NCBI GenBank assembly: GCA_031369365.1
Contig: JANMOP010000082.1
Span: 1 to 64,000 of the forward strand
DNA length: 64,000 bases
Source: Methylotenera_A sp031369365
Lineage (GTDB): Bacteria > Pseudomonadota > Gammaproteobacteria > Burkholderiales > Methylophilaceae
Direction: 5' to 3'
Each line of letters starts with the position of its first letter. The first letter of the stretch is position 1. The translations under genes were made by a program, and so were the position numbers. Shown here piece by piece: positions 26,474 through 35,528 of this stretch. Below the pieces are notes generated by a model, which worked only from the letters and a program-made list of their open reading frames with translations, was not told the origin of the DNA and ran no database searches.

Positions 26474-27169
26474 ATGAAGTTAATCTCTAGTCACAAAATA
26501 GTGTTTTTGATACTGCTGGCTTTTGCAGTAGGCCTTGTGCAGCCAAACATGGCACATGCAGCAGAAAAAAAAGATAAATCTGCTAAACGTGCTGCGCTGA
26601 TGATGCAGAAAATGAAGCAAGACATGGAAGCTGAAAAAGCGGCTTTACAGGCGCAGTTTGATACGCAAAAAAAAGAGCTGGAAGACAAGCTCAAAAATAA
26701 AGATGAGGAATTGGCTAGTCATGATAAAAAGTTAACTACTGCTAAAAATGTAAATAAAAATTTAGAAAGTGAAATTAAAAAAGTTAATGCTGAAAAAGCA
26801 GCAGTGGAAACAAAGCAGCAACAAACTCAAGCTCAGTTAGAAACCACGCAAAAAAACTTAGCGGAACTAAAGGCGCAACACCAACAAGCACAAACTGATC
26901 TTAAGTTTAATGATAATCAGCGCAAAACCTTATCGACAAATTTAGCGCAAACTACTAAATCGGTGAATGAATGTGAAGAAAAAAATATCAAACTTCACCA
27001 GTTTGGTACTGAGCTAATACAAATATACGACAAGCCGAGTAGCTATGATGCTGTTATGCGTAAAGAGCAGTTTTTTCAGTTAAAGCGTATTGAGCTGGAA
27101 AATATACTGCAAAATAAACAAGATAAGCTTGATGATGCTCAGTTCATCAATGGAAAATCTGCATTCTAA
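26474..27169 (+). CDS. Periplasmic coiled-coil protein of the TPS/Ton cluster
   Basis: 231 residues from ATG 26474; an upstream frame extends into the porin gene but would have no signal peptide at its start. The signal peptide ends MAHA (about residue 29). Residues about 35-165 are a continuous charged coiled coil (KKELEDKLKNKDEELASHDKKL, EKAAVETKQQQTQAQLETTQKNLAEL). The last 60 residues hold a compact segment, CEEKNIKLHQFGTELIQIYDKP, then FQLKRIELENILQNKQDKL. The coiled coil could span the periplasm or bridge to peptidoglycan. It is the last gene of the cluster and a hairpin follows. No catalytic motif is visible and the function is unknown. Confidence 0.75.
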   Translation: MKLISSHKIVFLILLAFAVGLVQPNMAHAAEKKDKSAKRAALMMQKMKQDMEAEKAALQAQFDTQKKELEDKLKNKDEELASHDKKLTTAKNVNKNLESEIKKVNAEKAAVETKQQQTQAQLETTQKNLAELKAQHQQAQTDLKFNDNQRKTLSTNLAQTTKSVNECEEKNIKLHQFGTELIQIYDKPSSYDAVMRKEQFFQLKRIELENILQNKQDKLDDAQFINGKSAF

Positions 27170-27183
27170 GATACCTAAGATAG

Positions 27184-27214
27184 TTATTTCTTATTAATGT
27201 CACAAAAGAAATAA
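27184..27214 (+). terminator. Hairpin after the coiled-coil gene, possible terminator
   Basis: The nine-base perfect arms TTATTTCTT / AAGAAATAA enclose a 13-base loop. It is AT-only with no T-run behind it, so termination would be weak; it marks the boundary between the TPS/Ton cluster and the EPS locus. Confidence 0.35.
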
Positions 27215-27237
27215 TGCCGTCATAATCCGTCCGTAAC

Positions 27238-27936
27238 ATGCCTGTTTTAAATGCGAGTGGAAACATGCCAAATCAACAAGCGCTTTCAAGAATACTCCCT
27301 TTCGCCATTTACATTTTGTTTTTGGCATTAGGGGATATCTTAGCGCCATTATTCAGTTATCTATTAATTGATACCAAATGGCTATATGCAATCAGAATCG
27401 CTGCGGTAATTGCAGCATTGCTTTATTTTTTAAGTAATTATACTGAACTCGTTAAAAGACCTCCAATGGAAGATTTTTTATACGCTGGGGTGGCGGGTTT
27501 GATTGTATTCGTGGTTTGGATATTCCCATATCCGACATGGCTGGTGGCTGGTGCAGATGCAGTAGGTGTTGACCCTACACAAGGGCAAAACAACCTCGAA
27601 ACCGTGATATGGCTATCAACGCGCATTATGGGAGCAGCACTCATTGTGCCCATTATGGAAGAATTATTCTGGCGCTCATTTATTATGCGCTGGTTTGATA
27701 ATCGAAACTTTCTAAGTGTTGATCCAGAAAAAATATCAAGCTTCGCATATGTTGGCAGTGCATGTTTATTTGCATTGGAGCATAACTTATGGCTTGCGGG
27801 ATTATTTGCAGGCCTCGTTTATGGTGAATTGTACAAAACCTATAAAAATTTATGGATACCTATATTTGCCCATGCTGTTACCAATGCTGTGCTAGGCGTT
27901 TACGTGATTTTTACTGGAAATTGGCAGTACTGGTAA
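27238..27936 (+). CDS. Exosortase-associated CAAX-type intramembrane metalloprotease
   Basis: 232 residues with about seven membrane helices. It carries the three CPBP/CAAX protease motifs: EExxxR (Glu141, Glu142, Arg146 in MEELFWRSF), FxxxH (His182 in FALEH) and HxxxN (His212, Asn216 in HAVTNA), so it looks catalytically intact. The family is commonly encoded in exosortase/EPS loci (CAAX prenyl protease-related) and its substrate is unknown. ATG 27265, behind GAGTGGA, is an alternative start giving 223 residues. The stop overlaps the start of epsL (TAATG), so the two are translated together and its job is probably tied to EPS export or protein sorting. Confidence 0.85.
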   Translation: MPVLNASGNMPNQQALSRILPFAIYILFLALGDILAPLFSYLLIDTKWLYAIRIAAVIAALLYFLSNYTELVKRPPMEDFLYAGVAGLIVFVVWIFPYPTWLVAGADAVGVDPTQGQNNLETVIWLSTRIMGAALIVPIMEELFWRSFIMRWFDNRNFLSVDPEKISSFAYVGSACLFALEHNLWLAGLFAGLVYGELYKTYKNLWIPIFAHAVTNAVLGVYVIFTGNWQYW

Positions 27937-29144
27937 TGTTTAGGCGTGTTAGTAAAAATATTTCTATTGGCTGCTTGTTGTTGTTTTGCGCGCCAACTTT
28001 TGCAGAAGGCATTGTTGAAATAAAACCATACATTAGCACCAGCCTGACCTTTGACGACAACATATTTCGTTTTTCATCTCCAGCACAAGCAAAAGCCGCA
28101 TTTGGTTCATCAGCTACTTCTGATGTTGTAAAGCGGCTTGATTTAGGGGTTGATGTGAGCTTTAGGTTAAGCAGACAGCTAGTCACATTGTCGGCTAATA
28201 GCAACGAGAGTCGCTACAATCGCTTTAATATATTGGATAATACGGGAAAATCGTATGGATTAGGTTGGAACTGGCGACTTGGAAACGATTTGTATGGGGA
28301 ATTAAGTACCAGTGAAAGCGAGTCATTAGCTGGTTTTTCAGAGATTAGAAATCCAGTGAATAATGTAATCACCTTTACGAGGCAGCGTGCGAGTATCAAT
28401 TGGGATATACATCCAGAATGGACTTTGCATGTGTCTGAGGAGCAAGTGAAAATTGAAAATGAGTTGAGTAGTTTCAACTCTTTAGACAGAAATGATGAGA
28501 TTGTTGAAGGTGGTGTTCGATATCAAAATCCAACTGGAACACAGCTTGGTTTAGCCTACAGGGTTACAGCATCTGAATTTCCAAATAGAACAGGTTTCGC
28601 ACAGTTCTTTTTTGGGGATGAAAGTAAGCAAAAAACCATAGTAGCCTCTGCAGCTTGGGCTCTAACAACAAAAAGCAGGGTTAGCGCTCAATTGGCACAA
28701 GTCAGCATTGAACACCAAAATAAACCGCAACGTAATTTTCAAGGCATTAGCCAGCGCTGGAATTTAGACCAGTCAGTTTCAGCGAAAACAAATATTAATT
28801 TAACGGCTTATCAAGAAGTCTATCCTATTGATGATGTGGAATCGACGTATGTAGAAGCCAAAGGCGCTGCTATTAATTCAACCTGGAGTCTTACCAGTAA
28901 AGTTTCATTACGAGGTGGCTTAGGATATGAAGAAAGAGCATATCTTAGTAGCGCAGGTTTATTTGCAATAGGTAATAATGACCGCAGTGATGAATCAAAA
29001 AGAGCCAATTTATCTTTGCTATATACTCCCACCGATAAATCCCTAGTTCAGCTTCAATATCAAGGTGAGAAGCGAACATCTAACCTTGATGTCCAAGGTT
29101 ATCGATCTAACACACTTAATTTTTTAGTACGATATAATTTTTAG
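27936..29144 (+). CDS. epsL: EpsL, EPS-locus outer-membrane beta-barrel protein
   Basis: 402 residues from ATG 27936, which overlaps the upstream stop by one base. The signal peptide (ISIGCLLLFCAPTFA) is followed by IVEIKPYISTSLTFDDNIFR and a barrel of alternating hydrophobic strands throughout, ending YRSNTLNFLVRYNF with a terminal Phe. This is the layout of the XrtB/PEP-CTERM-associated protein EpsL, thought to help export polysaccharide across the outer membrane. It is located at the start of the eps gene order seen in methanolan producers. Confidence 0.85.
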   Translation: MFRRVSKNISIGCLLLFCAPTFAEGIVEIKPYISTSLTFDDNIFRFSSPAQAKAAFGSSATSDVVKRLDLGVDVSFRLSRQLVTLSANSNESRYNRFNILDNTGKSYGLGWNWRLGNDLYGELSTSESESLAGFSEIRNPVNNVITFTRQRASINWDIHPEWTLHVSEEQVKIENELSSFNSLDRNDEIVEGGVRYQNPTGTQLGLAYRVTASEFPNRTGFAQFFFGDESKQKTIVASAAWALTTKSRVSAQLAQVSIEHQNKPQRNFQGISQRWNLDQSVSAKTNINLTAYQEVYPIDDVESTYVEAKGAAINSTWSLTSKVSLRGGLGYEERAYLSSAGLFAIGNNDRSDESKRANLSLLYTPTDKSLVQLQYQGEKRTSNLDVQGYRSNTLNFLVRYNF

Positions 29145-29305
29145 CAAATAGTTTTAGGAACCTTTTTCTAAAACTCCGAAATATAATTTTGTGACTTCCT
29201 TCAATGTTGGATTTAATTTTATATCATAAATATTACTTAATTTTGACACATTAAATTCACATTATTTTCTTATAGTTATGACTATTGGAAACTAGTGAGA
29301 AAATT

Positions 29306-30331
29306 ATGACTTGCAAAATAAATAGTGTGTTGGTTTTGTTGGTTGGTACTGCATTGGCATTAACTGGATGCGGTAAAGAAGATCAAGCAAAGGCGAAGGA
29401 AAAAATCGAAACTCAAGTGGTAGCCAAAGTGAATGGTGATGAAATATCAATTCACCAAGTCAATTTTCAGCTTGGTCGCATGACACAAAGTAATCAAGCG
29501 CAGCTAACTGAAGCGCAAGGCAAGCAGGCTGCCAAACAAATTTTAGTCAGACTAGTTGATCAGCAACTTTTAAAACAGCAAGCGCTTGAAACCAAGCTAG
29601 ATCGTGATCCTAGAGTTTTGCAGGCACTGGAAGCGTCAAAAAATGAGATTTTAGCTCAAGCGTATCTAGAGCAGATGATGACCAAAGCGGCAAAGCCATC
29701 CGCTAACGAAATTGAGACCTTTTATACAGATCATCCTGAATTGTTTGAGAAGCGTCGTATATTTCGCTTGCAGGAGTTGGTAGTTGATGTAAAAAAAGAA
29801 CAATTTGAGGAAGTTGAAAACGGTCTGAAAACAATTAAGAATGTCAATGAAATGGCTGCTTGGTTAAAATCAAAAAATTACCCATTTAGTGCAAATAGCA
29901 ATGTTAGAACTGCTGAGCAACTGCCACTTGAATTGCTGAAAAAAATTCAACCACTTAAAGATGGTGAGTTGATGGCTGTGCCTGCGGAGCGAACACTAAA
30001 TATTATCCATCTGGCCGCATCGCAATCTGCGCCCATCTCACGTGACAAAGCCACACCAATTATTGAGCAGTATTTTTTAAATCAAAATAAAACCAGCCTG
30101 GCCAAAAAAGAAATGCTTGCACTGAATACAAAGTCAAAGATTGAATTTATTGGTGCATTTGCTGATATGAAAAAATCAGAAAGCACACCAGCAGCGAACA
30201 ATGCTAGCAATGATAAAGCTGCTACAGAGCTTTCCACTAAGCCAATATCAACGATTCACAAGACTAATCAAAGTGTAGCTAAGCCAACGGCTGAAGGCGA
30301 AAATATGGATAAAGGTTTGGCAGGTCTGTAA
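29306..30331 (+). CDS. epsD: EpsD, lipoprotein peptidyl-prolyl isomerase family protein
   Basis: 341 residues from ATG 29306; an upstream in-frame TTG (29285) is less likely because the signal peptide then starts too far in. The lipobox LTGC gives Cys22, so it is a lipoprotein. The body resembles SurA/PpiC proteins: an N-terminal helical domain (VNFQLGRMTQSNQAQLTEAQGKQ, LVDQQLLKQQALETKLDRDPRV) and a parvulin-like segment (IFRLQELVVDVKKEQFEEV). This is the EpsD family of exosortase loci, probably assisting assembly of the EPS export proteins. The C-terminal 60 residues are a low-complexity tail. A 160-base promoter-bearing gap precedes it. Confidence 0.85.
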   Translation: MTCKINSVLVLLVGTALALTGCGKEDQAKAKEKIETQVVAKVNGDEISIHQVNFQLGRMTQSNQAQLTEAQGKQAAKQILVRLVDQQLLKQQALETKLDRDPRVLQALEASKNEILAQAYLEQMMTKAAKPSANEIETFYTDHPELFEKRRIFRLQELVVDVKKEQFEEVENGLKTIKNVNEMAAWLKSKNYPFSANSNVRTAEQLPLELLKKIQPLKDGELMAVPAERTLNIIHLAASQSAPISRDKATPIIEQYFLNQNKTSLAKKEMLALNTKSKIEFIGAFADMKKSESTPAANNASNDKAATELSTKPISTIHKTNQSVAKPTAEGENMDKGLAGL

Positions 30332-30381
30332 TTAGTACGATTTTTGTCCTTATTGCCAATCATAAAAGGTTTGAATTAAGT

Positions 30382-31455
30382 ATGTCTAGAGTAATTTGTT
30401 TGTTATTAATGTGGTTTGCCTGTTCTTTAACTATGGCAGAAAGTATTACCAAAGAACTGGGCAGTCAAGAAGTAAAAGTTAATAGAGACTATATTTTAGG
30501 CTCGGGGGATTTAGTTAGAATTAATGTGTATAGCAGCCCAGATATGCTGACAGAAGCAAGGCTATCTGCGACTGGGTCTATCACATTTCCGTTAGTAGGT
30601 GAAATTGTACTTGGGGGATTAAGCCCGAAGTTATCTGAAAAGAAAATTGCTGAATTGCTAGAAAAAGGTGGTTTTGTTAAAAAAGCCCAAGTGAATTTAG
30701 TGGTGTTGCAGTTTCAAAGCCAATTTGTATCAGTATTGGGTGATGTTTATAAGCCAGGAAAATACTCTTTAGATAGACCTAGTACGCTTTCAGATGTATT
30801 GGCAATGGCAGGGGGCGCCACACCAAACGGCTCAGACATGGTTACGCTGATTCGCACGGAAGCAGGAAAAACCAGCAAACAAGAGTATGACTTAAGAGAT
30901 TTGATTTCAAAGGCAGATGCTTCGAGCAATCCGCAAGTTACGGGTGACGACATTGTTTTTATCAAAGGCCGCGAAGTCTCTGTCTTAGGTCAAGTAAATC
31001 GTCCAGGCAAATATTCCGTTGTAAGTGGAGTTCGCACCGTAATTGACTTTCTGTCGCAGGCAGGCGGTATATCTGCAGGCGGTGCGGACAACATTATTGT
31101 AATCACTAAACGCGACGATAAAACAGTTAAACATGAAATTGACGTAGACCAACTGTATCGCAAAGGTGATACCTCGGTTAATTTTGAATTAATGGATGGT
31201 GATTCGATATATGTGCCTAGAACACCAGTATTTTATATCTACGGTGAAGTACAGCGCCCAGGTTCGTTTAGGTTAGAGCGCAATATGAGCGTAGCGCAGG
31301 CGTTATCTACTGGCGGAGGCTTGTCAGCAAGGGGTACTGAGCGAGGTATCAAAATTAAACGCAGTGTTGATGGGGTGTTGAAGAAATTGAATGCTGGCGC
31401 TGGAGATTTGTTGCAAGCTGACGATATAGTATTTGTGAGCGAGAGCTGGTTTTAG
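30382..31455 (+). CDS. epsE: EpsE, Wza-like polysaccharide export protein
   Basis: 357 residues. A signal peptide (LLLMWFACSLTMA, cleavage near residue 20) without lipobox cysteine is followed by a Poly_export domain (YILGSGDLVRINVYSSPDMLTEARLSATGSITFPLVGEI) and three SLBB repeats (FVSVLGDVYKPGKYSLD, VSVLGQVNRPGKYSVVSG, FYIYGEVQRPGSFRLERNMSVAQALSTGGG). Wza-type proteins form the octameric outer-membrane channel for EPS; here it would work with EpsF and EpsG. The missing lipidation site, compared with Wza, is usual for the EpsE subfamily as far as I know. Confidence 0.92.
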   Translation: MSRVICLLLMWFACSLTMAESITKELGSQEVKVNRDYILGSGDLVRINVYSSPDMLTEARLSATGSITFPLVGEIVLGGLSPKLSEKKIAELLEKGGFVKKAQVNLVVLQFQSQFVSVLGDVYKPGKYSLDRPSTLSDVLAMAGGATPNGSDMVTLIRTEAGKTSKQEYDLRDLISKADASSNPQVTGDDIVFIKGREVSVLGQVNRPGKYSVVSGVRTVIDFLSQAGGISAGGADNIIVITKRDDKTVKHEIDVDQLYRKGDTSVNFELMDGDSIYVPRTPVFYIYGEVQRPGSFRLERNMSVAQALSTGGGLSARGTERGIKIKRSVDGVLKKLNAGAGDLLQADDIVFVSESWF

Positions 31456-31524
31456 TTATTTCGGTCATTTTTTTAATTTAAAAAAGTGTTGTTCAAAAAC
31501 CTACCATTATAAGTACCAAAAAAT

Positions 31525-32976
31525 ATGAGTTTTTCACAATTATTATCAATTTTAATCGCCCGCAAATGGATAGCGATTTGGGTGCTATTAACGACTATTT
31601 TGGTTACCAGTATAGTCAGTTTTGTGTTGCCAAAAACCTATAAAGCTACAACTACATTAATCATTAATTTTAAAGGAGCAGATGCGGTAACGGGGTTGAT
31701 GTTACCCGTACCTCTAATACCAGGTTATATTGCGACACAGGTCGATATTCTTCAAAGTCGCAATGTTGCGCTCAAAGTTGTCGATAAATTGGGTATTGTT
31801 AATAACGCAACTGCAAAAGCACAATTTGATAAAGCCACAAAAGGGGAGGGTGATATTAGACATTGGTTTGCAGAACAATTTACACAAAATTTGAATGTCA
31901 ATCCGTCACAAGAAAGCAGTGTCATTGAAGTCAGTTATGAAGGTGCAGATCCCAAATTTGTAGCTGCCATGGCCAATACTTTTGCAGAAGCTTATATTGA
32001 AACCAATTTACAATTAAAAACTGAGCCAGCAAAACAGGCGGCATTATGGTTTGATGCACAGATTAAAGCCCTGCGACAAAATGTAGAGCAGGCGCAATCT
32101 AAACTATCCACTTATCAGCAAGAAAATGGCATTGCATTTGCGGATACCAGGCTAGATACAGATGACACAAGATTAAGTGAGCTATCTAGCCAATTGGTCG
32201 CAGCCCAAGCGCAAACTTATGAGAGTAATTCTCGCCTAAACCAACTTAAACGCGGAAATGCTGGAGAATCGCCAGACATATTATCTAACTCGCTGATACA
32301 AGGGCTTAAATCTCAATTAGCCGCAGCTGAAACAAAATTAGCCGATATTTCACAGCGTTTGGGCGAGAATCATCCACAATATCAAGCAGCTACAACAGAA
32401 GTAGCAAACTTAAAAAGCTTAATAAGATCTGAAACGGCTAATACCAGCAGTAGTGTAGGCCAGCTTGCGCGCGTCTCTAAACAAAGAGAAAATGAAATTA
32501 AATCATCGCTGGCCGAACAAAAAGCGCAAGTGCTTAAGCTTAAAAATCAACATGATCAGATCGCTGTGCTAATGCGAGAGGTAGAAAGTTCTCAGCGTAT
32601 TTACGATAACGCGCTACTTCGATTTGGACAAACCAATATGGAAAGCCAATCTGGCCAAACAGATGTTTCTATTCTCAACCCAGCAATACCACCAATAAAA
32701 CACTCAAGTCCACATATCACTTTAAATATTATTTTGTCCATTTTCCTAGGTTCTATATTGGCACTTGGGTTTGCTATGGCTGCTGAAATGTTAGATAGGC
32801 GTATTAGAACGCCCGAAGATTTAGAGCAGTTGCTAGAATTGCCTGTGTTACATGTGGTTAGCGAAAGAAATCGTAAGTCTGCGGGTTTTGCAAACTCACT
32901 ACGCCAGTTGTTTAGCAAAAATAAAACCAACAATAAAATCAATAAGAATATTCGTTCTAACTATCGATATCTGTAA
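31525..32976 (+). CDS. epsF: EpsF, chain-length determinant / polysaccharide co-polymerase
   Basis: 483 residues of the Wzz type. Two membrane helices flank a large periplasmic domain: about 15-36 (WIAIWVLLTTILVTSIVSFVLP) and about 400-425 (LNIILSIFLGSILALGFAMAAEML), the latter preceded by the proline-rich NPAIPPIKHSSPH. A Wzz domain at the start and a long coiled coil (about 170-370, with LGENHPQYQAATTEVANLKSLI and the GNVR-like IYDNALLRFGQTN) fill the rest. The cytoplasmic end (RRIRTPEDLEQLLELPVLHVV) contacts EpsG. The C-terminus is basic and ends in tyrosines (SNYRYL). EpsG starts six bases after its stop. Confidence 0.92.
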   Translation: MSFSQLLSILIARKWIAIWVLLTTILVTSIVSFVLPKTYKATTTLIINFKGADAVTGLMLPVPLIPGYIATQVDILQSRNVALKVVDKLGIVNNATAKAQFDKATKGEGDIRHWFAEQFTQNLNVNPSQESSVIEVSYEGADPKFVAAMANTFAEAYIETNLQLKTEPAKQAALWFDAQIKALRQNVEQAQSKLSTYQQENGIAFADTRLDTDDTRLSELSSQLVAAQAQTYESNSRLNQLKRGNAGESPDILSNSLIQGLKSQLAAAETKLADISQRLGENHPQYQAATTEVANLKSLIRSETANTSSSVGQLARVSKQRENEIKSSLAEQKAQVLKLKNQHDQIAVLMREVESSQRIYDNALLRFGQTNMESQSGQTDVSILNPAIPPIKHSSPHITLNIILSIFLGSILALGFAMAAEMLDRRIRTPEDLEQLLELPVLHVVSERNRKSAGFANSLRQLFSKNKTNNKINKNIRSNYRYL

Positions 32977-32982
32977 GTTGCT

Positions 32983-33912
32983 ATGAGCGCAATTATAAAT
33001 ATGCTGCAAGCCGACAGTAATCAAAACATTGAAAAAAATTTGAATTTACCACTTATGAACAATACCTCAGCCCTGGAAATTATAGATGCACTTAAAATTG
33101 GTGAAGCATTAGTTGCACAGGGAAAATTAAAGCCTAGTGATTTAGACAAAATTTTAAGTCTGCAAAAAGAGAAAAAAATGCTGTTTGGAGAAGCTGCGAT
33201 TCAATTAGGTTTGGTCTCTAAAAATGATGTAGAGAGTGTTTTGGCTCAACAATTTAACTACCCATACGTGCGAGAAATTAACTCAAACATTAGCAAGCAA
33301 CTTTTATCTGCTCACATGCCTTTTAGCGATGAAGTAGAAGGTTTGCGAAGTTTAAGAGGCCAGTTAATGATGCGCTGGTTTAATCAAGGTAAAAAGACAT
33401 TAGCAATAACTGCTGCCAATAGCCTTGAAAACGGACATTTAGTTGCTGCCAATTTAGCCATTGTTTTCTCGCAATTAGATAAAAAAACATTGTTAATTGA
33501 TACTAATTTGAGGCAACCGAATCAACACCTTTTATTTGGTGTCGATTCGAAATTAGGCTTGACCAATATTTTAGGTAATCAACAAGGTAATTACGCAATG
33601 ACTAAACTTAAGTCATTACCTAATTTGGCCGTGTTGTCTGCGGGTACAGAAGTGCCAAATCCGCAAGAGTTACTCAGCTTAGCGTCATTTTCAAGTCTTT
33701 TGGAAGACTTGAAAAAAGTATATGACATTATTATCATCGACACTGCGCCATTAAGTTTAGGTTCAGATTTGCTAGCTGTAGTACCTGTAGCTGGAGCGGC
33801 AGTAATTGTTGTAAAAAAAGGCGTTAGTCAAGCTAGTGACGTGCAAACACTGCTTGCGCAACTTAATACCACTAGCGCCAATGTATTAGGAAGCGTATTT
33901 CAGGATTCCTAG
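32983..33912 (+). CDS. epsG: EpsG-type BY-kinase homologue with degenerate Walker motifs
   Basis: 309 residues. Residues about 35-95 resemble the GspE N-terminal domain (IGEALVAQGKLKPSDLDKIL, FGEAAIQLGLV). The rest is a bacterial tyrosine kinase/ParA fold (DEVEGLRSLRGQLMMRWF, VAANLAIVFSQLDKKTLLIDTN, ELLSLASFSSLLEDLKKVYDIIIIDTAPL). The Walker A loop is NSLENGHLVAAN (147-153 region) where the family has a GxGK/R-S type loop, and Walker A' is D173-T-N175 instead of DxD. The nucleotide site is probably impaired. No tyrosine cluster is present at the C-terminus. It is still in the normal eps order, so it may act as a structural partner of EpsF. Confidence 0.85.
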   Translation: MSAIINMLQADSNQNIEKNLNLPLMNNTSALEIIDALKIGEALVAQGKLKPSDLDKILSLQKEKKMLFGEAAIQLGLVSKNDVESVLAQQFNYPYVREINSNISKQLLSAHMPFSDEVEGLRSLRGQLMMRWFNQGKKTLAITAANSLENGHLVAANLAIVFSQLDKKTLLIDTNLRQPNQHLLFGVDSKLGLTNILGNQQGNYAMTKLKSLPNLAVLSAGTEVPNPQELLSLASFSSLLEDLKKVYDIIIIDTAPLSLGSDLLAVVPVAGAAVIVVKKGVSQASDVQTLLAQLNTTSANVLGSVFQDS

Positions 33913-34842
33913 ATGGCTAGCTATTTCCCAACATCATACTTAAGTAAAGTCAGCAATAAAACTGGCTATTGGTTGCCAATAGCTATTGGATTATTAGCGC
34001 TTTACGGCCCCACATACTATGGGCTTATGACTGGGCTTTGGGGTTTTGAAGACCAAGCCCATGGCCCAATTGTGCTTTTGGTCGTTTTATGGTTGATTTG
34101 GCAGAAAAGAGAAATATTTGCATCTAATAGTGCAAACAAGCCTAATTTAATAGCTGGTAATATCGTTTTTGGTTTTGGTTTGGCTTGTTACGTTGTTGGA
34201 CGATCGCAAGATATCCTGCTATTAGATATTGGCTCACAAGTGTTTGTTTTCGCAGGAATATTGTTGTTAACTATTGGCCGTAAAGTACTCATTGCAATGT
34301 GGTTTCCGCTTTTTTTCATGCTATTTATGATTCCACTACCAGGCATTTTTTTGGATGCAGTAACCCTGCCTATGAAAATTGGCGTGTCGTATTTTACCGA
34401 GCACATTTTATTTTATTTTAATTACCCAATTGCCAGGTCTGGCGTAATTTTGCAAATTGGGCAATATCAGTTGTTAGTGGCAGATGCATGTGCTGGCATG
34501 CATACCTTAGTTTCATTAGAGGCGCTTGGTCTTTTGTACCTTAATTTAGTTAAGCATGATTCTGTTGCCCGTAATATTTCTCTAGCGATATTAATCATAC
34601 CCATCTCATTTACCGCCAATGTCATTCGCGTCATTGTGCTGACTTTAGTCACCTATCATTTTGGCGATGAAGCTGGTCAAGGTTTTGTACACGGTTTCGC
34701 TGGGATAGTACTTTTTGTGGTTGCTTTGATGCTGATTATGAGTGTAGATAGCTTATTGCAGTATTTTTTCAAGGGTGATTCAAGTTCACGTAAACAAAAC
34801 TTAAACGCACCTAAATCAAACTTAGGCCTATTTAAATCATGA
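33913..34842 (+). CDS. xrtB: Exosortase B (EpsH), PEP-CTERM sorting transpeptidase
   Basis: 309 residues, multi-pass membrane protein with about eight helices. The exosortase catalytic triad is present: Cys193 in VADACAGMHTL, Arg239 in FTANVIRVIVL and His260 in GFVHGFAGIV. It cuts exported PEP-CTERM proteins near the PEP motif and transfers them, in analogy to sortases. The ATG abuts the epsG stop with no gap, and the stop overlaps epsI (ATGA), so the three are coupled. Candidate substrates in the window are the products of 6830-7633, 49689-51194 and 52839-53396. It is the subtype B form because of its EpsA/EpsI/EpsL companions. Confidence 0.95.
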   Translation: MASYFPTSYLSKVSNKTGYWLPIAIGLLALYGPTYYGLMTGLWGFEDQAHGPIVLLVVLWLIWQKREIFASNSANKPNLIAGNIVFGFGLACYVVGRSQDILLLDIGSQVFVFAGILLLTIGRKVLIAMWFPLFFMLFMIPLPGIFLDAVTLPMKIGVSYFTEHILFYFNYPIARSGVILQIGQYQLLVADACAGMHTLVSLEALGLLYLNLVKHDSVARNISLAILIIPISFTANVIRVIVLTLVTYHFGDEAGQGFVHGFAGIVLFVVALMLIMSVDSLLQYFFKGDSSSRKQNLNAPKSNLGLFKS

Positions 34843-35513
34843 ATATGTCACGCAAATTCATTGTATTACTTGCATTGATGCTTGCAGCGTCAGTGATTGC
34901 AATGTTGTTACGACCGACGCAGAGAATATCTGAGGCAGGTGAAAAGGTTAACCTTGAGACGATGATTCCTAAAAAATTTGGTGAATGGAATGCCGTAGAA
35001 AATCCAACGAATCAAATCGTAAATCCAGAACAACAGAAAAAAATCGAGTCACTATATACACAAATACTGTCTCGTGTGTACGTAAATAAAGTTGGTGAGG
35101 CCATTATGTTATCCATCGCTTATGGCGAAGATCAGTCAGATTCAAAACAGCTGCATTATCCAGAGGTTTGTTACCCCGCCCAAGGGTTTCAAATAACATC
35201 AAGTCAGCAAGGTGATCTTAGCACCCAATTTGGCAATATTCGCGTATTGCGGTTGCACGCCGAAATGGGTTCGCGCTCAGAACCTCTTACTTACTGGAGT
35301 ACAGTGGGTAATAAAGTAGTCAGAGGTAGCAAAGAAATTAAACTGCAGCAATTAAGCTATGGCTTTAAAGGTGAAATTCCTGATGGTTTGTTGTTTAGAG
35401 TTTCTTCTATCACCGAAGATAAAAATGAAGGCTACGCGCTTCAACAACGATTTGTACAATCGCTGATTGCAGGCATGACACCAAGTAATCGCACTCGTTT
35501 AGCCGGCTTGTAG
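34839..35513 (+). CDS. epsI: EpsI, exosortase B-associated protein
   Basis: 224 residues. A single N-terminal membrane segment (FIVLLALMLAASVIAMLL) is followed by a periplasmic domain with IPKKFGEWNAVE, SLYTQILSRVYVNKVGEAIMLSIAYGEDQSDSKQLHYPEVCYPAQGF and the conserved HxPExCYPxxG segment of the EpsI family, whose His and Cys are typically invariant. EpsI genes follow exosortase genes or are fused to them; the role is thought to lie in PEP-CTERM processing. The ATG overlaps the xrtB stop by four bases. Confidence 0.93.
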   Translation: MNMSRKFIVLLALMLAASVIAMLLRPTQRISEAGEKVNLETMIPKKFGEWNAVENPTNQIVNPEQQKKIESLYTQILSRVYVNKVGEAIMLSIAYGEDQSDSKQLHYPEVCYPAQGFQITSSQQGDLSTQFGNIRVLRLHAEMGSRSEPLTYWSTVGNKVVRGSKEIKLQQLSYGFKGEIPDGLLFRVSSITEDKNEGYALQQRFVQSLIAGMTPSNRTRLAGL

Positions 35514-35528
35514 AAGTGGCTAATAAAA

